Positions 18,820 through 27,715 are shown, numbered from the stretch's first letter. The stretch is DNA of 64,000 nt from Aciditerrimonas ferrireducens (GCF_023130475.1 NZ_JAKHEX010000009.1:33184-97183), one strand, 5' to 3'. A program made the numbers and translations. Notes: generated by a model from the sequence alone, not told the origin.

Positions 18820-20901
18820 GTGCAGAGCTATCCACCGTCCCGGATCCGGAACGTCGCCCTGGCCGGTCACCACGGCGTCGGCAAGACCACCCTGGTCGAG
18901 GCCCTGCTCCACGCCGCCCGCGTGCTCGCCAAACCGGGCCGGGTCGAGGACGGCACCACGGTCTGCGACTTCGAGCCCGAAGAGGTCGAGCACCGCTTCT
19001 CCGTCCAGCTCGCCACGGCCCCGGTGCCCGTCGGCGAGGTCCTGCTGAACCTCGTCGACACCCCGGGGACCGCTGACTTCAGCGGGGAGCTGCGTGCCGC
19101 GCTCGGGGTCTGCGACCTGGTGGCCGTCGTGGTCTCGGCGGTCGACGGGGTGGAGGCCCAGGCCGAGGCGGCCTGGGAGCTGGCCGCCGAGCTCGGCCTG
19201 CCCCGGCTGGTGGTGGTGAACAAGCTCGATCGCGACCAGGCGAGCTTCGACCGGGTCCTCGCTGCGCTCCGGGAGCGCTTCGGGGCGGGCCTGGCCCCCC
19301 TGGAGCTGCCGGTCGGCGAGGCCGAGGGATTCCGGGGCGTCGTCGACCTGCTGGCCGACCAGGCCGTCCTCTACCAGGACGGCCGGCCCGTCACCGGGCC
19401 GGTGCCCGAGGAGGTGGCCGACCTCGAGCACCAGGTCCGCGAGCAGCTGGTCGAAGGGATCGTGGTCGGGGACGACGGCCTCATGGAGCGCTACCTCGAG
19501 GGCGAGGTGCCCACGGCGGCCGAGTTGGAGGCCGCGCTGGCCGGCGGAGTCCACCAGGCCCTCGTGTTCCCCGTGGTCTGCTGCTCGGCCACCACCGGCG
19601 TCGGGGTGGACCGCCTGGCTTCGCTCCTCGCCGAACTGGCCCCCTCCCCCGACCAGCGCGCCCCCTACCGGGTCCAGGCCGGCGACACCGTGCAGGAGGT
19701 GGCCTGCGACCCGACGGCCGACCCCTTGGCCTTCGTCTTCAAGACGTTCTCCGACCCCTACGTCGGCCACGTCTCGCTCCTCCGGGTGGTCTCGGGGACC
19801 ATCCGGCCCGACATGACCCTCACGAACCCCCGGACCCACGCCGAGGTCCGTCTCCACGGCCTCCAGCGGCTTCGGGGCAAACAGGCCGAACCCATCCCCG
19901 AGGCTCAGGCCGGGGACCTGTTCGCGGTGACCAAGCTGACCGAGGTGACCACCGGTGACACCCTCGCCCCCAAGGGCACCCCCGTCCGGGTCCTGCCGCT
20001 TTTGGCGCCCGAGCCGGCGGTCCACGCCATGGCCGTGGTGCCCCAGTCCCGGGCCGACGAGGACAAGCTCATGACCGCCCTCCACCGCCTCCAGGAGGAG
20101 GACCCCAGCCTGGTAGTGGAGCGCTCTGACGAGTCCCGGCAGACGGTCCTTCGGGGCGCCGGGGAGACCCACCTGGCCCTGGCCTGCGAGCGCCTGAAGC
20201 GGAAGTTCGGGGTGACGGTCAGCCTCGAGCCGGTCGCCGTGCCCTATCGGGAGACGATCACCCAGGAGGCGCAGGCCGAGGGGAAGTACAAGAAGCAGAC
20301 CGGCGGCCACGGCCAGTTCGGCGTCTGCGTGCTGCGCCTCCGGCCGCTCCCCCGGGGCGAGGGGTTCCGCTTCGTCGACGAGGTGGTCGGCGGGGCCATC
20401 CCGAAGCAGTACATCCCTGCCGTCGAGAAGGGCGTCCAGGAGGCGTTCGCGTCGGGCGGACCCCACGGCTTCCCCGTGGTCGACGTCGAAGTGACCTGCC
20501 TGGACGGCAAGTACCACCCGGTGGACTCCTCCGAGATGAGCTTCAAGATGGCCGGGGCGCTGGCGGTCCGGGAGGCCCTGGCGAAGGCCGGCGCCATCGT
20601 GCTCGAGCCGGTCGAGCGGGTCACCGTCGAGGTGCCGAGCGCCCTCCAGGGCGACGTCCTCGGCGACCTGAACGGCCGGCGTGGCCGGGTGCTCGGCACC
20701 GAAGCCCTCCCGGGCGACCGCCAGCGCATCGAGGCGCTCGTCCCCAGTGCCGAGCTCCAGCGCTACGCCCCCGAGCTGCGCTCGTTGACCGGCGGCCGGG
20801 GTCGGTTCCGGGCGGTCTTCGACCACTACGAGCCTCTCCCCGGACCCCTCCAGGACAAGGTCCACGGCGTCCCCGACCGGGTGCCGGCGGGTCGGGCCTG
20901 A
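18820..20901 (+). CDS. Elongation factor G-like GTPase (EF-G2 type)
   Basis: Translational GTPase of the EF-G fold: 693 residues with G1 GHHGVGKTTL, G3 LVDTPGTADF and G4 VVNKLDRDQ, then domains II-V (for example KYKKQTGGHGQFGVC and PVDSSEMSFKMAGALAV). The divergent G1 motif suggests the EF-G-like paralogue of actinobacteria rather than the canonical factor beside rpsL/rpsG, and no ribosomal genes are nearby. I chose the GTG at 18820 because a strong GGGGAGGGAGG site lies just upstream and GTG is followed by the natural N-terminus. It is inserted on the plus strand between pgsA and the HIT gene. Confidence 0.9.
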   Translation: MQSYPPSRIRNVALAGHHGVGKTTLVEALLHAARVLAKPGRVEDGTTVCDFEPEEVEHRFSVQLATAPVPVGEVLLNLVDTPGTADFSGELRAALGVCDLVAVVVSAVDGVEAQAEAAWELAAELGLPRLVVVNKLDRDQASFDRVLAALRERFGAGLAPLELPVGEAEGFRGVVDLLADQAVLYQDGRPVTGPVPEEVADLEHQVREQLVEGIVVGDDGLMERYLEGEVPTAAELEAALAGGVHQALVFPVVCCSATTGVGVDRLASLLAELAPSPDQRAPYRVQAGDTVQEVACDPTADPLAFVFKTFSDPYVGHVSLLRVVSGTIRPDMTLTNPRTHAEVRLHGLQRLRGKQAEPIPEAQAGDLFAVTKLTEVTTGDTLAPKGTPVRVLPLLAPEPAVHAMAVVPQSRADEDKLMTALHRLQEEDPSLVVERSDESRQTVLRGAGETHLALACERLKRKFGVTVSLEPVAVPYRETITQEAQAEGKYKKQTGGHGQFGVCVLRLRPLPRGEGFRFVDEVVGGAIPKQYIPAVEKGVQEAFASGGPHGFPVVDVEVTCLDGKYHPVDSSEMSFKMAGALAVREALAKAGAIVLEPVERVTVEVPSALQGDVLGDLNGRRGRVLGTEALPGDRQRIEALVPSAELQRYAPELRSLTGGRGRFRAVFDHYEPLPGPLQDKVHGVPDRVPAGRA

Positions 20902-20947
20902 CGCGGTCGGGGCGGGCGACGGGGCCGGGGGTCAGGACCCTCGATCT

Positions 20948-20980
20948 CGTTGTGGAGTTTGTGTGTCTTGTTGTGTTTCG
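20948..20980 (+). repeat. 33-bp intergenic element, copy A
   Basis: Starts CGTTGTGGAGTTTGTGTG and ends TGTTGTGTTTCG. A second copy lies at 49975-50007 on the other strand; 30 of 33 positions match and all three differences are A/T swaps. Copy A lies between two convergent genes (EF-G-like and HIT), 46 bp after the first stop. It has three TTGTG words. The nature of the element is unknown. Confidence 0.75.
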
Positions 20981-21031
20981 GGGGCCGACGATGCCCCGGC
21001 CGTCCGCATCGAGCGCTGGGCTGGGCGGGCC

Positions 21032-21559
21032 TCACGCCGGCTCGTCGGCCGGCCCGTCCCAGGCCTCGACCACCCGGCGCCAGGAGCTCGGCAGGTCCTC
21101 GGGGAGGACCCGGACGCCGCCGACGGTGGTCATGAAGTTCGTGTCCCCACCCCAGCGGGGCACGACGTGGAGATGGAGGTGGCCGGGAATGCCGGCGCCG
21201 GCCGCCCGGCCGAGGTTGGCGCCGAGGTTGAGGCCGTCGGGACGGTAGGCCCGGGTGAGGGCGGCCACGGCCCGCTGGGCGACCCGCCAGAGCTGCTGGG
21301 ACTCCTCGTCGGTCAACTGGTCGAGCTCGGCGACGTGGCGGCGGGGCAGGACGAGGAGGTGGCCGCTGGCGTAGGGGTAGGCGTTGAGGACGACGAAGCA
21401 GAGGGGATCGAGGTGGACGACGCCGTTGTCGGCGCTGGGCGGTCCGCTGGCGGCGAGCTCGCAGAAGACGCAGCCCCGTCCCTCGCCGCGGCGCTCGGCC
21501 TCGGTGGCCCCGCTGACGTAGTGGTGGCGCCAGCCGGCCCAGAGCTGCTCGAGGCTCAC
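21032..21559 (-). CDS. HIT-family nucleotide hydrolase/transferase (Ap4A phosphorylase-like)
   Basis: Histidine-triad protein with GHLHLHVVPRW (H-x-H-x-H) at about residue 131 and an N-terminal CVFCEL segment that may bind zinc. The orthologue between thrS and pgsA1 in Mycobacterium tuberculosis is an Ap4A phosphorylase, so breakdown of dinucleoside polyphosphates is a reasonable guess; the exact substrate is inference. The length is 175. The GTG start overlaps the thrS stop (GTGA), so the gene is translated with thrS. Confidence 0.88.
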   Translation of the reverse strand: MSLEQLWAGWRHHYVSGATEAERRGEGRGCVFCELAASGPPSADNGVVHLDPLCFVVLNAYPYASGHLLVLPRRHVAELDQLTDEESQQLWRVAQRAVAALTRAYRPDGLNLGANLGRAAGAGIPGHLHLHVVPRWGGDTNFMTTVGGVRVLPEDLPSSWRRVVEAWDGPADEPA

Positions 21560-23529
21560 CGGAGGCCCTCCTCGACGAGCTCGTCGAGGAGGCGGTCGAG
21601 GGGCACGTCGCGTTCGGGCTGCTCGACCCCCCGGCGGTTGACGCCGACCGTGCCGGCCTCCTGGTCCTGCTGGCCGACGACGAGGACGTAGGGCACCCGC
21701 TCGAGGCGGCGCCGGCGGATGCGGGCCCCGAGGGGCTCGGTGGCAGGGTCGAGCTCGACGCGGATCCCGGCGCCGGCCAGGGTCGAGTGGACCCGCTCCG
21801 CGTAGCCCTGGTGGTCGTCGCGGACCGGGAGGACCGCGGCCTGGACGGGAGCGAGCCAGGTGGGGAGGTGACCGGCGGTGTGCTCGAGGAGGATCCCGAG
21901 GAAGCGCTCGACCGAGCCGAAGAGGGCGCGGTGGATCATGACGGGGCGATGGCGGGCGTTGTCGGGGCCGACGTACTCGAGCTCGAAGCGCCGGGGCAGC
22001 TGGAAGTCGAGCTGGACGGTGGAGACCTGCCAGTGCCGGCCGATGGCGTCACGGACCTGGACCGAGACCTTGGGGCCGTAGAAGGCGCCGCCGCCCTCGT
22101 CGAGGACCGTCTCGAGCCCGACCGCCGAGGCTGCGGCAGCGAGCGCTGCCGTGGCCTCCTCCCATTCCTGGTCGGTGCCGAGGGCCTTGCCCTCGGGTCG
22201 GGTGGAGAGCTCGACGTAGAAGTCGGCCAGGCCGTAGTCGCGGAGGGTGCCGAGGGCGAGCCGGAGGATCCCCTCCAGTTCGCCGGCCATCTGCTCGCGG
22301 GTGCAGAAGACGTGGGCGTCGTCCTGGGTCATGCCCCGGACCCGGGTGAGGCCGTGGACGACGCCGGACTTCTCGTAGCGGTAGACGGTGCCGAGCTCGA
22401 AGAGCCGGAGGGGCAGTTCACGGTAGGAGCGCTGGCGGCTGCGGTAGACGAGGATGTGGAAGGGGCAGTTCATGGGCTTGAGGTAGTAGCGCTGCCCCTC
22501 GTCGAGCTCCATGGGCGGGTACATGCTCTCGGCGAAGGTCTCGAGGTGCCCGGAACGAGCGAAGAGGTCCTGCTTGGTGACGTGGGGGCTGTAGACCATG
22601 TGGTAGCCGGCCCGTTCGTGGGTGCGCCGGGCGTCCTCCTCCATGAGGCGGCGGACGGTGCCGCCCCGGGGGTGGAAGAGCACCAGGCCGGGCCCGACCT
22701 CGGCGGGGAAGGAGAAGAGGTCGAGCTCCTGGCCGAGCCGGCGGTGGTCGCGGCGCTCGGCCTCGGCCAGGCGGTCGAGGTGGGCCTGGAGGGCCTCGGC
22801 TGACTCCCAGGCGGTGCCGTAGACCCGTTGGAGCTGGGGGCGGTGCTCGTCGCCTCGCCAGTAGGCGCCCGCGACCCGCTGGAGGGCGAAGTGGCCGAGG
22901 CGGCCGGTGGAGGGCACGTGGGGCCCGCGGCAGAGGTCGACGAAGGCGCTGCCGTTGCGGTACACCGAGAGGCGCTCCCCCGCTTGGGCGTCGGCCGCCG
23001 CCTCGGGCGGGGCGCTCGGGTCGCCAGCGGTGACGGCGTCGATGACCTCGCGCTTGTAGGGCTGGTCGGCGAAGAGGGCACGGGCCTGCTCGGGGTCGAG
23101 CTCTTCTCGGGTGAAGGGCTGGTCCTCGGCGATGATGCGGCGCATCTCGGCTTCGATGCGCACGAGGTCGTCGTCGGAGAACCGGGCGCCGTCAGGGAGC
23201 TCGAAGTCGTAGTAGAAGCCGTCGGCGATGGCCGGGCCGAGGGCGTAGCGGGCCCCTGGCCACAGGGCGCAGACCGCCTGGGCAAGGACGTGGGCCGTGG
23301 AGTGGCGGAGCACGGCCCGGCCCTCGTCGCTGTCGGCGGTGACGATGGCGACGGTGGCCCCGTCGGGCAGGGGTCGGCTGAGGTCCACGAGCTGGCCGTC
23401 GACGGCGGCGGCCACGGCGTCGGCGGCGAGGCGCCGGCCGAGGGTGGCGGCGAGGTCCATGGCGCTGGACCCTGGCGGCAAGGACCGTCGGCTCCCGTCG
23501 GGCAAGGTGACGGTCAACGGCTTCGACAT
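21556..23529 (-). CDS. thrS: Threonyl-tRNA synthetase
   Basis: Class II synthetase that charges tRNA-Thr and edits mischarged serine. Start at the ATG at 23529 (MSKPLTVTLPDGS), the TGS domain. The editing domain shows LRHSTAHVLAQAV. The catalytic core includes YLKPMNCPFHILVY (zinc and substrate site), RVRGMTQDDAHVFC and RPVMIHRALFGSVERFLGIL (motif 3), followed by the anticodon-binding domain. The length of 657 is typical. The 124-nt leader holds a GC-rich hairpin but no clear T-box. Confidence 0.97.
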   Translation of the reverse strand: MSKPLTVTLPDGSRRSLPPGSSAMDLAATLGRRLAADAVAAAVDGQLVDLSRPLPDGATVAIVTADSDEGRAVLRHSTAHVLAQAVCALWPGARYALGPAIADGFYYDFELPDGARFSDDDLVRIEAEMRRIIAEDQPFTREELDPEQARALFADQPYKREVIDAVTAGDPSAPPEAAADAQAGERLSVYRNGSAFVDLCRGPHVPSTGRLGHFALQRVAGAYWRGDEHRPQLQRVYGTAWESAEALQAHLDRLAEAERRDHRRLGQELDLFSFPAEVGPGLVLFHPRGGTVRRLMEEDARRTHERAGYHMVYSPHVTKQDLFARSGHLETFAESMYPPMELDEGQRYYLKPMNCPFHILVYRSRQRSYRELPLRLFELGTVYRYEKSGVVHGLTRVRGMTQDDAHVFCTREQMAGELEGILRLALGTLRDYGLADFYVELSTRPEGKALGTDQEWEEATAALAAAASAVGLETVLDEGGGAFYGPKVSVQVRDAIGRHWQVSTVQLDFQLPRRFELEYVGPDNARHRPVMIHRALFGSVERFLGILLEHTAGHLPTWLAPVQAAVLPVRDDHQGYAERVHSTLAGAGIRVELDPATEPLGARIRRRRLERVPYVLVVGQQDQEAGTVGVNRRGVEQPERDVPLDRLLDELVEEGLR

Positions 23530-23583
23530 GCTCCTCGTCCTCCTGGGGCCGGCAGCGGCGGAGACGGCCGGCGAGATGCGCGG

Positions 23584-23601
23584 CCGCGGCGGGCGCCGCG
23601 G
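23584..23601 (-). terminator. GC-rich hairpin between thrS and mshC
   Basis: Perfect 7-bp stem (CCGCGGC / GCCGCGG) with a 4-nt loop, 55 nt upstream of the thrS start. No T-run follows. mshC transcription also goes leftward into this gap, so the hairpin could end mshC transcripts or shape the thrS leader. Confidence 0.4.
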
Positions 23602-23653
23602 ACCCCGTGGACACCAGCCGAGGTCGGCCCGCCCACCTGGGAGCCCGGGGCGC

Positions 23654-24772
23654 TCACAGGGTAATGCCCAGGAGTGCGGCCCCGTCGAGGACGCCCCGGC
23701 CGGCTCGGGCCAGCTCGTCGAGGGCGGCGAGGGCGCCGGGGCAGTCGAGGTCGCGGTCGAGGTGGGACCGCACGGCAGCGAGGGCGCCGTCGTCGCCGTG
23801 GCGGGGGGCTTGGCGCCAACGAGCCAGCCGGTCTCGGGCCTGGAGGAGGTCCTCGGGCCGCCAGTCCCAGTCCTCCCGGTAGTGGTGGGCGAGCAGCGCG
23901 AGGCGGACGGCTGCCGGCTCGGCCTCCTTGAGGAGGTCGTCGGCGAAGACCAGGTTGCCGAGGGACTTCGACATCTTGACCCCGTCGAGGCGGACCATGC
24001 CGACGTGGAGCCAGTGGCGCACGAAGGTCCGACCGGTGACGGCCTCGGACTGGGCGACCTCGCACTCGTGGTGCGGGAAGACCAGGTCGCTCCCACCGCC
24101 GTGGAGGTCCACGGTCTCGCCGAGCTCCCGCATGGCCAGGGCCGAGCACTCGATGTGCCAGCCGGGCCGACCCGGTCCCCAGCGGGAGGACCAGGACGGC
24201 TCGCCGGGTCCGGAGGGCTGCCAGAGGACGAAGTCGAGGGGGTCGGCCTTCGCCGGGTCGTCGGGTCGTCCACCCCGTTCGGCGGCAAGGGCGAGCATCT
24301 CGTCGCGGCGCAGGCCGCTCAAGGCACCGAAGCGGGGAAAGCTGGCGACCGAGTAGTAGACGGCCCCGGCTGCCCGGTAGGCGTGGCCTTTGTCCAAGAG
24401 GGCCTGGACGAGACTGAGGACCTCGGGGATGGCCGAGGTGGCCCGGGGCTCGGCCGCCACGGGCAGGAGGCCGAGCTGGTCCATGGTGGCGTCGAAGCGG
24501 GCCATCTCCTCGGCTGCCAGGTCCAGGTAGAAGACCCCGAGCTCGCGGGCGCGCCGGAGGATGTCGTCGTCGACGTCGGTGACGTTGCGGACGAGGCGGA
24601 CCTGGTGGCCGGCGTCGAGGAGCCGCCGGTGGAGCACGTCGAAGGTCAAGTAGACCTGGGCGTGGCCGAGGTGGGCGGCGTCGTAGGGGGTGATGCCGCA
24701 GGAGTAGAGGGTCACGAGTCGGCCGGGCCGGAAGGGCACGACCGCCCGTCGGGCCGTGTCGTAGAGCTCCAC
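23654..24772 (-). CDS. mshC: L-cysteine:1D-myo-inositol 2-amino-2-deoxy-glucopyranoside ligase (mycothiol biosynthesis)
   Basis: ATP-dependent ligase that joins cysteine to GlcN-Ins in mycothiol synthesis. It is a CysS homologue: YSCGITPYDAAHLGHAQ (HIGH-type motif), VRNVTDVDDDIL, GWHIECSALA and KMSKSLGN (KMSKS). Features I recall as MshC-specific are PDDPAKADPLDFVLWQPSGP, GGGSDLVFPHHECEVAQ and the short C-terminus ending ALLGITL; CysS would have a longer C-terminal domain. The GTG at 24772 comes 4 nt after the upstream stop. The length of 372 is slightly short at the N-terminus. It strongly supports an actinobacterial host. Confidence 0.85.
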   Translation of the reverse strand: MELYDTARRAVVPFRPGRLVTLYSCGITPYDAAHLGHAQVYLTFDVLHRRLLDAGHQVRLVRNVTDVDDDILRRARELGVFYLDLAAEEMARFDATMDQLGLLPVAAEPRATSAIPEVLSLVQALLDKGHAYRAAGAVYYSVASFPRFGALSGLRRDEMLALAAERGGRPDDPAKADPLDFVLWQPSGPGEPSWSSRWGPGRPGWHIECSALAMRELGETVDLHGGGSDLVFPHHECEVAQSEAVTGRTFVRHWLHVGMVRLDGVKMSKSLGNLVFADDLLKEAEPAAVRLALLAHHYREDWDWRPEDLLQARDRLARWRQAPRHGDDGALAAVRSHLDRDLDCPGALAALDELARAGRGVLDGAALLGITL

Positions 24773-24776
24773 GGCT

Positions 24777-25475
24777 TCAGCCTGCCGCCGCCGCCCCGTC
24801 GCCGTGCCCGGGCACGCCGGCGAGCCGGAGGGTGGCGTGGGCACGGTGCCCCATGTTGACGGTGACGAGCACGGCGGTGAAGGCCTCGATGGCGGCTGCC
24901 TGGGCGAGGGAACCGGCCAGCAGGGGGCGAAGACCAGGGACCCGCTGGAGGAGGTCGGCAACCTGCTGGCAGGCGGGCCGGTCGTCCCCGCAGACCAGCA
25001 CGTCGGCCTCGAGGGTCCGCTCGAGGTCGACCAGGACCGGGGCCGGCAGGTGGTGCCCGGCGGCCACGACCCGGGCCTCGGGCAGGGCAGCTTGGACCAT
25101 GGCGGCCACCGAGCCCCGGGGCGGGACCACGGCGTGGGCCTCGCGACCGAGGCGGACCAGGGCGTTGCCGACCGAGACCACGGGCTTGCCGGCGAGCCGG
25201 TCGGCCAAGGGCGCGGCCGTGGCCACGGCAGCCTCCCAGGGGGTGGCCAGGACCACGAGGGCGGCGTCGGCTGCCTCCTCGTTCGTGACGCCCCGCAGGG
25301 CGGCCAGCCGTCCGGGCCACCGATCCTGGAGTGCCTGGCAGACCTCGGCGGCCCGCTCGGCCTGGCGAGACCCGAGGGCCACCGGCACCCCCGCCGCAGC
25401 CAGGCGCACCGCGAGGCCCTGGCCAAGCGGCCCGGTCCCTCCCACGATCCCGACGTCGATGCGTGCGTGCTCCAC
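24777..25475 (-). CDS. F420-dependent NADP oxidoreductase-like protein
   Basis: Rossmann-fold enzyme expected to pass hydride between F420 and NADP. The N-terminal nucleotide-binding loop is VGIVGGTGPLGQGLAVRLA, followed by VALGSRQAERAAEV (NADP phosphate site), then VVSVGNALVRLG and ADVLVCGDDRPACQQVADL, and a helix with EAFTAVLVTVN. The 232 residues match the family. The GTG start at 25475 is inferred. It sits directly upstream of mshC and is probably co-transcribed with it. Confidence 0.8.
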   Translation of the reverse strand: MEHARIDVGIVGGTGPLGQGLAVRLAAAGVPVALGSRQAERAAEVCQALQDRWPGRLAALRGVTNEEAADAALVVLATPWEAAVATAAPLADRLAGKPVVSVGNALVRLGREAHAVVPPRGSVAAMVQAALPEARVVAAGHHLPAPVLVDLERTLEADVLVCGDDRPACQQVADLLQRVPGLRPLLAGSLAQAAAIEAFTAVLVTVNMGHRAHATLRLAGVPGHGDGAAAAG

Positions 25476-25537
25476 CGCCGACACCCTTGCACAGAGCGAG
25501 CAGCCGACCAAAGTTCGCCCCGGGGGGCTGGCCCCGC

Positions 25538-25543
25538 TAGCGT
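25538..25543 (+). promoter_or_regulatory. -10 box of fabI/inhA
   Basis: TAGCGT, 9 nt before the ATG at 25553. It fits the TANNNT pattern with an unusually short leader. Confidence 0.45.
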
Positions 25544-25552
25544 CCCGGTCCG

Positions 25553-26326
25553 ATGGGCCTGCTCGACGGCAAGCGGATCCTGGTGACCGGTGTCCTGACG
25601 GACGCCTCCTTGGCCTTCGCCACCGCCCGACTCGCCCAGGAGGAAGGGGCTGAGGTGGTGCTGAGCAGCTTCGGCCGGGGGCTGTCCTTGACCCGACGGA
25701 CGGCCCGCAAGCTGCCGGCCCCGGTCGAGGTGCTGGAGCTGGACGTCGCCGATCCGGAGCATCCGGGGCAGGCGGCCTCCTGGGTGGCCGAGCACTGGGG
25801 ACGCCTGGACGGCCTGCTCCACGCCATCGGCTTCGCGCCCGAGGCCTGCCTGGGCGGGGACATCTTGCGGGCCAGCTGGCCGGAGGTGGCGGTGGCGTTG
25901 CAGGTCTCGACCTATTCCCTGGCGTCCCTCGCCCGGGCCTTCGTCCCTCTGTTCGAGGCGGCGGGGGGCGGCAGCATCGTGGGCCTGGACTTCGACGCCC
26001 AGGTGGCCTGGCCGCTCTACGACTGGATGGGGGTGGCGAAGGCCGGCCTCGAGTCCTTGGCCCGCTACCTGGCCCGGGACCTGGGCCCCCGGGGGGTGCG
26101 GGTGAACTTGGTGGCCGCCGGCCCGGTTCGGACCATGGCCGCGAAGTCCATTCCGGGCTTCGCCCGCTTCGAGGAGTCCTGGGGAGCCCGAGCACCGCTC
26201 GGCTGGGAGGTGACCGACGCGGAGCCGGTCGCCCGGGCCTGCGTGGCCCTGCTCTCGGACTGGTTCCCGCGTACGACCGGCGAGATCGTCCACGTCGACG
26301 GCGGCGCGCACGCAGTGGGCGGCTAG
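25553..26326 (+). CDS. fabI: Enoyl-[acyl-carrier-protein] reductase (NADH), InhA/FabI type
   Basis: Catalyses the last reductive step of the fatty acid elongation cycle. This atypical SDR has 257 residues. It shows LLDGKRILVTGVLTDASLAFA (divided FabI-type nucleotide motif), SIVGLDFDAQVAWPLYDWMG and VAKAGLESLARYLARDL, which contain the Tyr and Lys of the InhA active site, and the end EIVHVDGGAHAVGG. The GLDFD segment is characteristic of InhA. It faces away from the mshC operon and is followed directly by a hairpin. Confidence 0.9.
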   Translation: MGLLDGKRILVTGVLTDASLAFATARLAQEEGAEVVLSSFGRGLSLTRRTARKLPAPVEVLELDVADPEHPGQAASWVAEHWGRLDGLLHAIGFAPEACLGGDILRASWPEVAVALQVSTYSLASLARAFVPLFEAAGGGSIVGLDFDAQVAWPLYDWMGVAKAGLESLARYLARDLGPRGVRVNLVAAGPVRTMAAKSIPGFARFEESWGARAPLGWEVTDAEPVARACVALLSDWFPRTTGEIVHVDGGAHAVGG

Positions 26327-26330
26327 CCAG

Positions 26331-26347
26331 CGCGGCGAAGCGCCGCG
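26331..26347. terminator. Hairpin between fabI and the ECF sigma gene
   Basis: CGCGGCG-aag-CGCCGCG: a 7-bp stem with a 3-nt loop, 5 nt after the fabI stop and between convergent genes. No T-run; the hairpin could serve both directions. Confidence 0.5.
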
Positions 26348-26401
26348 GCGCAGGCCCACCGGCCGGGGCCGACCGGAGGCCGGGGGCCGACCGGAGGGAA
26401 C

Positions 26402-27715
26402 TCAGCTGCCGCCGAGGACAGCCCCGAGGGAGCTGCTGGGCACCGAGCTGGCGGTGGCGGGCTGGGGCGCTGTCGACGGGTCCTGCGAGCCGCCAGCGAG
26501 GAGGTCGCCGAGGGCGTGGACCACGCCCCCGGTCAGACCGGTCGTGGCGGTGTGCGCAGCCCCGAGCGTGCCGGCCAGGGCGCCGAGCACGGTCGACGAG
26601 GCTGCGCCGGTCGGCGTGGGGCTGGAGGTTGTCGGAGCGCCCGAGGTCGGGGCGGATCGAGCGAGCAGGGCGGTACCCGGCCCGAACAGACCGGGCAGGA
26701 GCTCGCTGGACGACACGCGGGCACCACCGTTCGGGATGCTGGCACCGCCGCTCGGGGTGCCGGCGTCGGCGGCGACGGGGGTGCCGTGGGGTGCCGCCGA
26801 GGTGGGCAGCGGTTGGCTGCCAGCGGCGTGGGTGCCAGCGACCCCAGGGGCGGGGCGGGGAGGGGCTGGCGCGGCCGCCTGGACCCGGGGACGGGCCGGC
26901 GTGGGGCTGGCCGGCCCGAGGAGGGTGCCGGCCGCCACCCCTGCCCCGAGGACCGCGAGGGCGACGGTGCCCTTGACCAGCCCGCTGGCTGCCGGTGCCG
27001 ACGACAGGGAACTGGTCAGGGCTTGCTGGGCACCGAAGAGGCGACGGCGGAGGCCGAGCAGGCCGCCGAGCACCGCCAGGGCGCTGGCCCGGGTGCCGTC
27101 CTGGGCAGCGAGGACGAGCTTGCGGAGGGTGCGCCGGGCGCGGAACAACGCGGTCTCGACCGTGCTGACGGGGACACCCTCGGCGGCGGCGATCTCCTGG
27201 TAGGACCAGCCGAGTTCTTCCCGAGCGAGGAGCAGGCGCCGGTGCCGGCCCGAGAGGCGACGCAGGGCATCGGCGACGACCTCTCGGTCGCTGGCCGCGA
27301 CCACCCGGTCCTCTCCCGTGTCCTCGTCGCTGACCAGCCGGCTGACCGCCAGCTCGGCCACCGGGGCCACCCGGCGGCGGCGGGTCTCCTCGTCAATGCA
27401 GAGGTGCGCGGCGATGACCGAGAGCCAGGGGTAGAAGCGGCGCTCGCCGCCGAAGCTCGGCAGGGCCCGCCAGGCCCGCGCGAAGGCCTCCTGGACCACC
27501 TCCTCGGCGAGGTCCCGGTCCCGGAGCCGCCGGGCACAGACCCGGAGGAGCCGGTCGTGGTAGGTCTCGTAGAGCTCGGCGAAGGCTGCCGGGTCGCCGG
27601 CCTGGGCCCGGGCGACCAGCTCGGCGTCCCTGGCGAGGTCGACGTCGCCGGATCGGCGCCCCGGGGGGCCGCTGCGCACGGCCGGTCCCGCCCCCCGATC
27701 GACGATGGTGGTCAT
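26402..27715 (-). CDS. ECF-type sigma factor with C-terminal membrane segment and secreted low-complexity tail
   Basis: Residues 30-100 form sigma region 2 (AELYETYHDRLLRVCARRL, EVVQEAFARAWRALPSF) and about 140-205 form region 4 (LSGRHRRLLLAREELGWSYQ, then VSTVETALFRARRTLRKL). Beyond residue 230 a hydrophobic segment (GTVALAVLGAGVAAGTLLG) is followed by about 170 residues rich in A, P, S, T and G. Such a tail fits a membrane-attached sigma factor that is perhaps regulated by its own tail. A GATAAT box (rc of 27752-27757) and a GGAGG site precede the ATG. No separate anti-sigma gene is adjacent. Confidence 0.85.
   Translation of the reverse strand: MTTIVDRGAGPAVRSGPPGRRSGDVDLARDAELVARAQAGDPAAFAELYETYHDRLLRVCARRLRDRDLAEEVVQEAFARAWRALPSFGGERRFYPWLSVIAAHLCIDEETRRRRVAPVAELAVSRLVSDEDTGEDRVVAASDREVVADALRRLSGRHRRLLLAREELGWSYQEIAAAEGVPVSTVETALFRARRTLRKLVLAAQDGTRASALAVLGGLLGLRRRLFGAQQALTSSLSSAPAASGLVKGTVALAVLGAGVAAGTLLGPASPTPARPRVQAAAPAPPRPAPGVAGTHAAGSQPLPTSAAPHGTPVAADAGTPSGGASIPNGGARVSSSELLPGLFGPGTALLARSAPTSGAPTTSSPTPTGAASSTVLGALAGTLGAAHTATTGLTGGVVHALGDLLAGGSQDPSTAPQPATASSVPSSSLGAVLGGS

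Noticed and set aside
18676..20865. Long minus-strand frame opposite the EF-G-like gene
   Set aside because: No recognisable domain; the EF-G-like gene explains the region.
20948..20980. DnaA box cluster or origin
   Set aside because: The TTGTGGAGT words match the DnaA consensus poorly, and no dnaA or dnaN is nearby.
23530..23653. T-box riboswitch upstream of thrS
   Set aside because: Only a GC-rich hairpin and a weak partial match to the T-box core are seen; no specifier loop.
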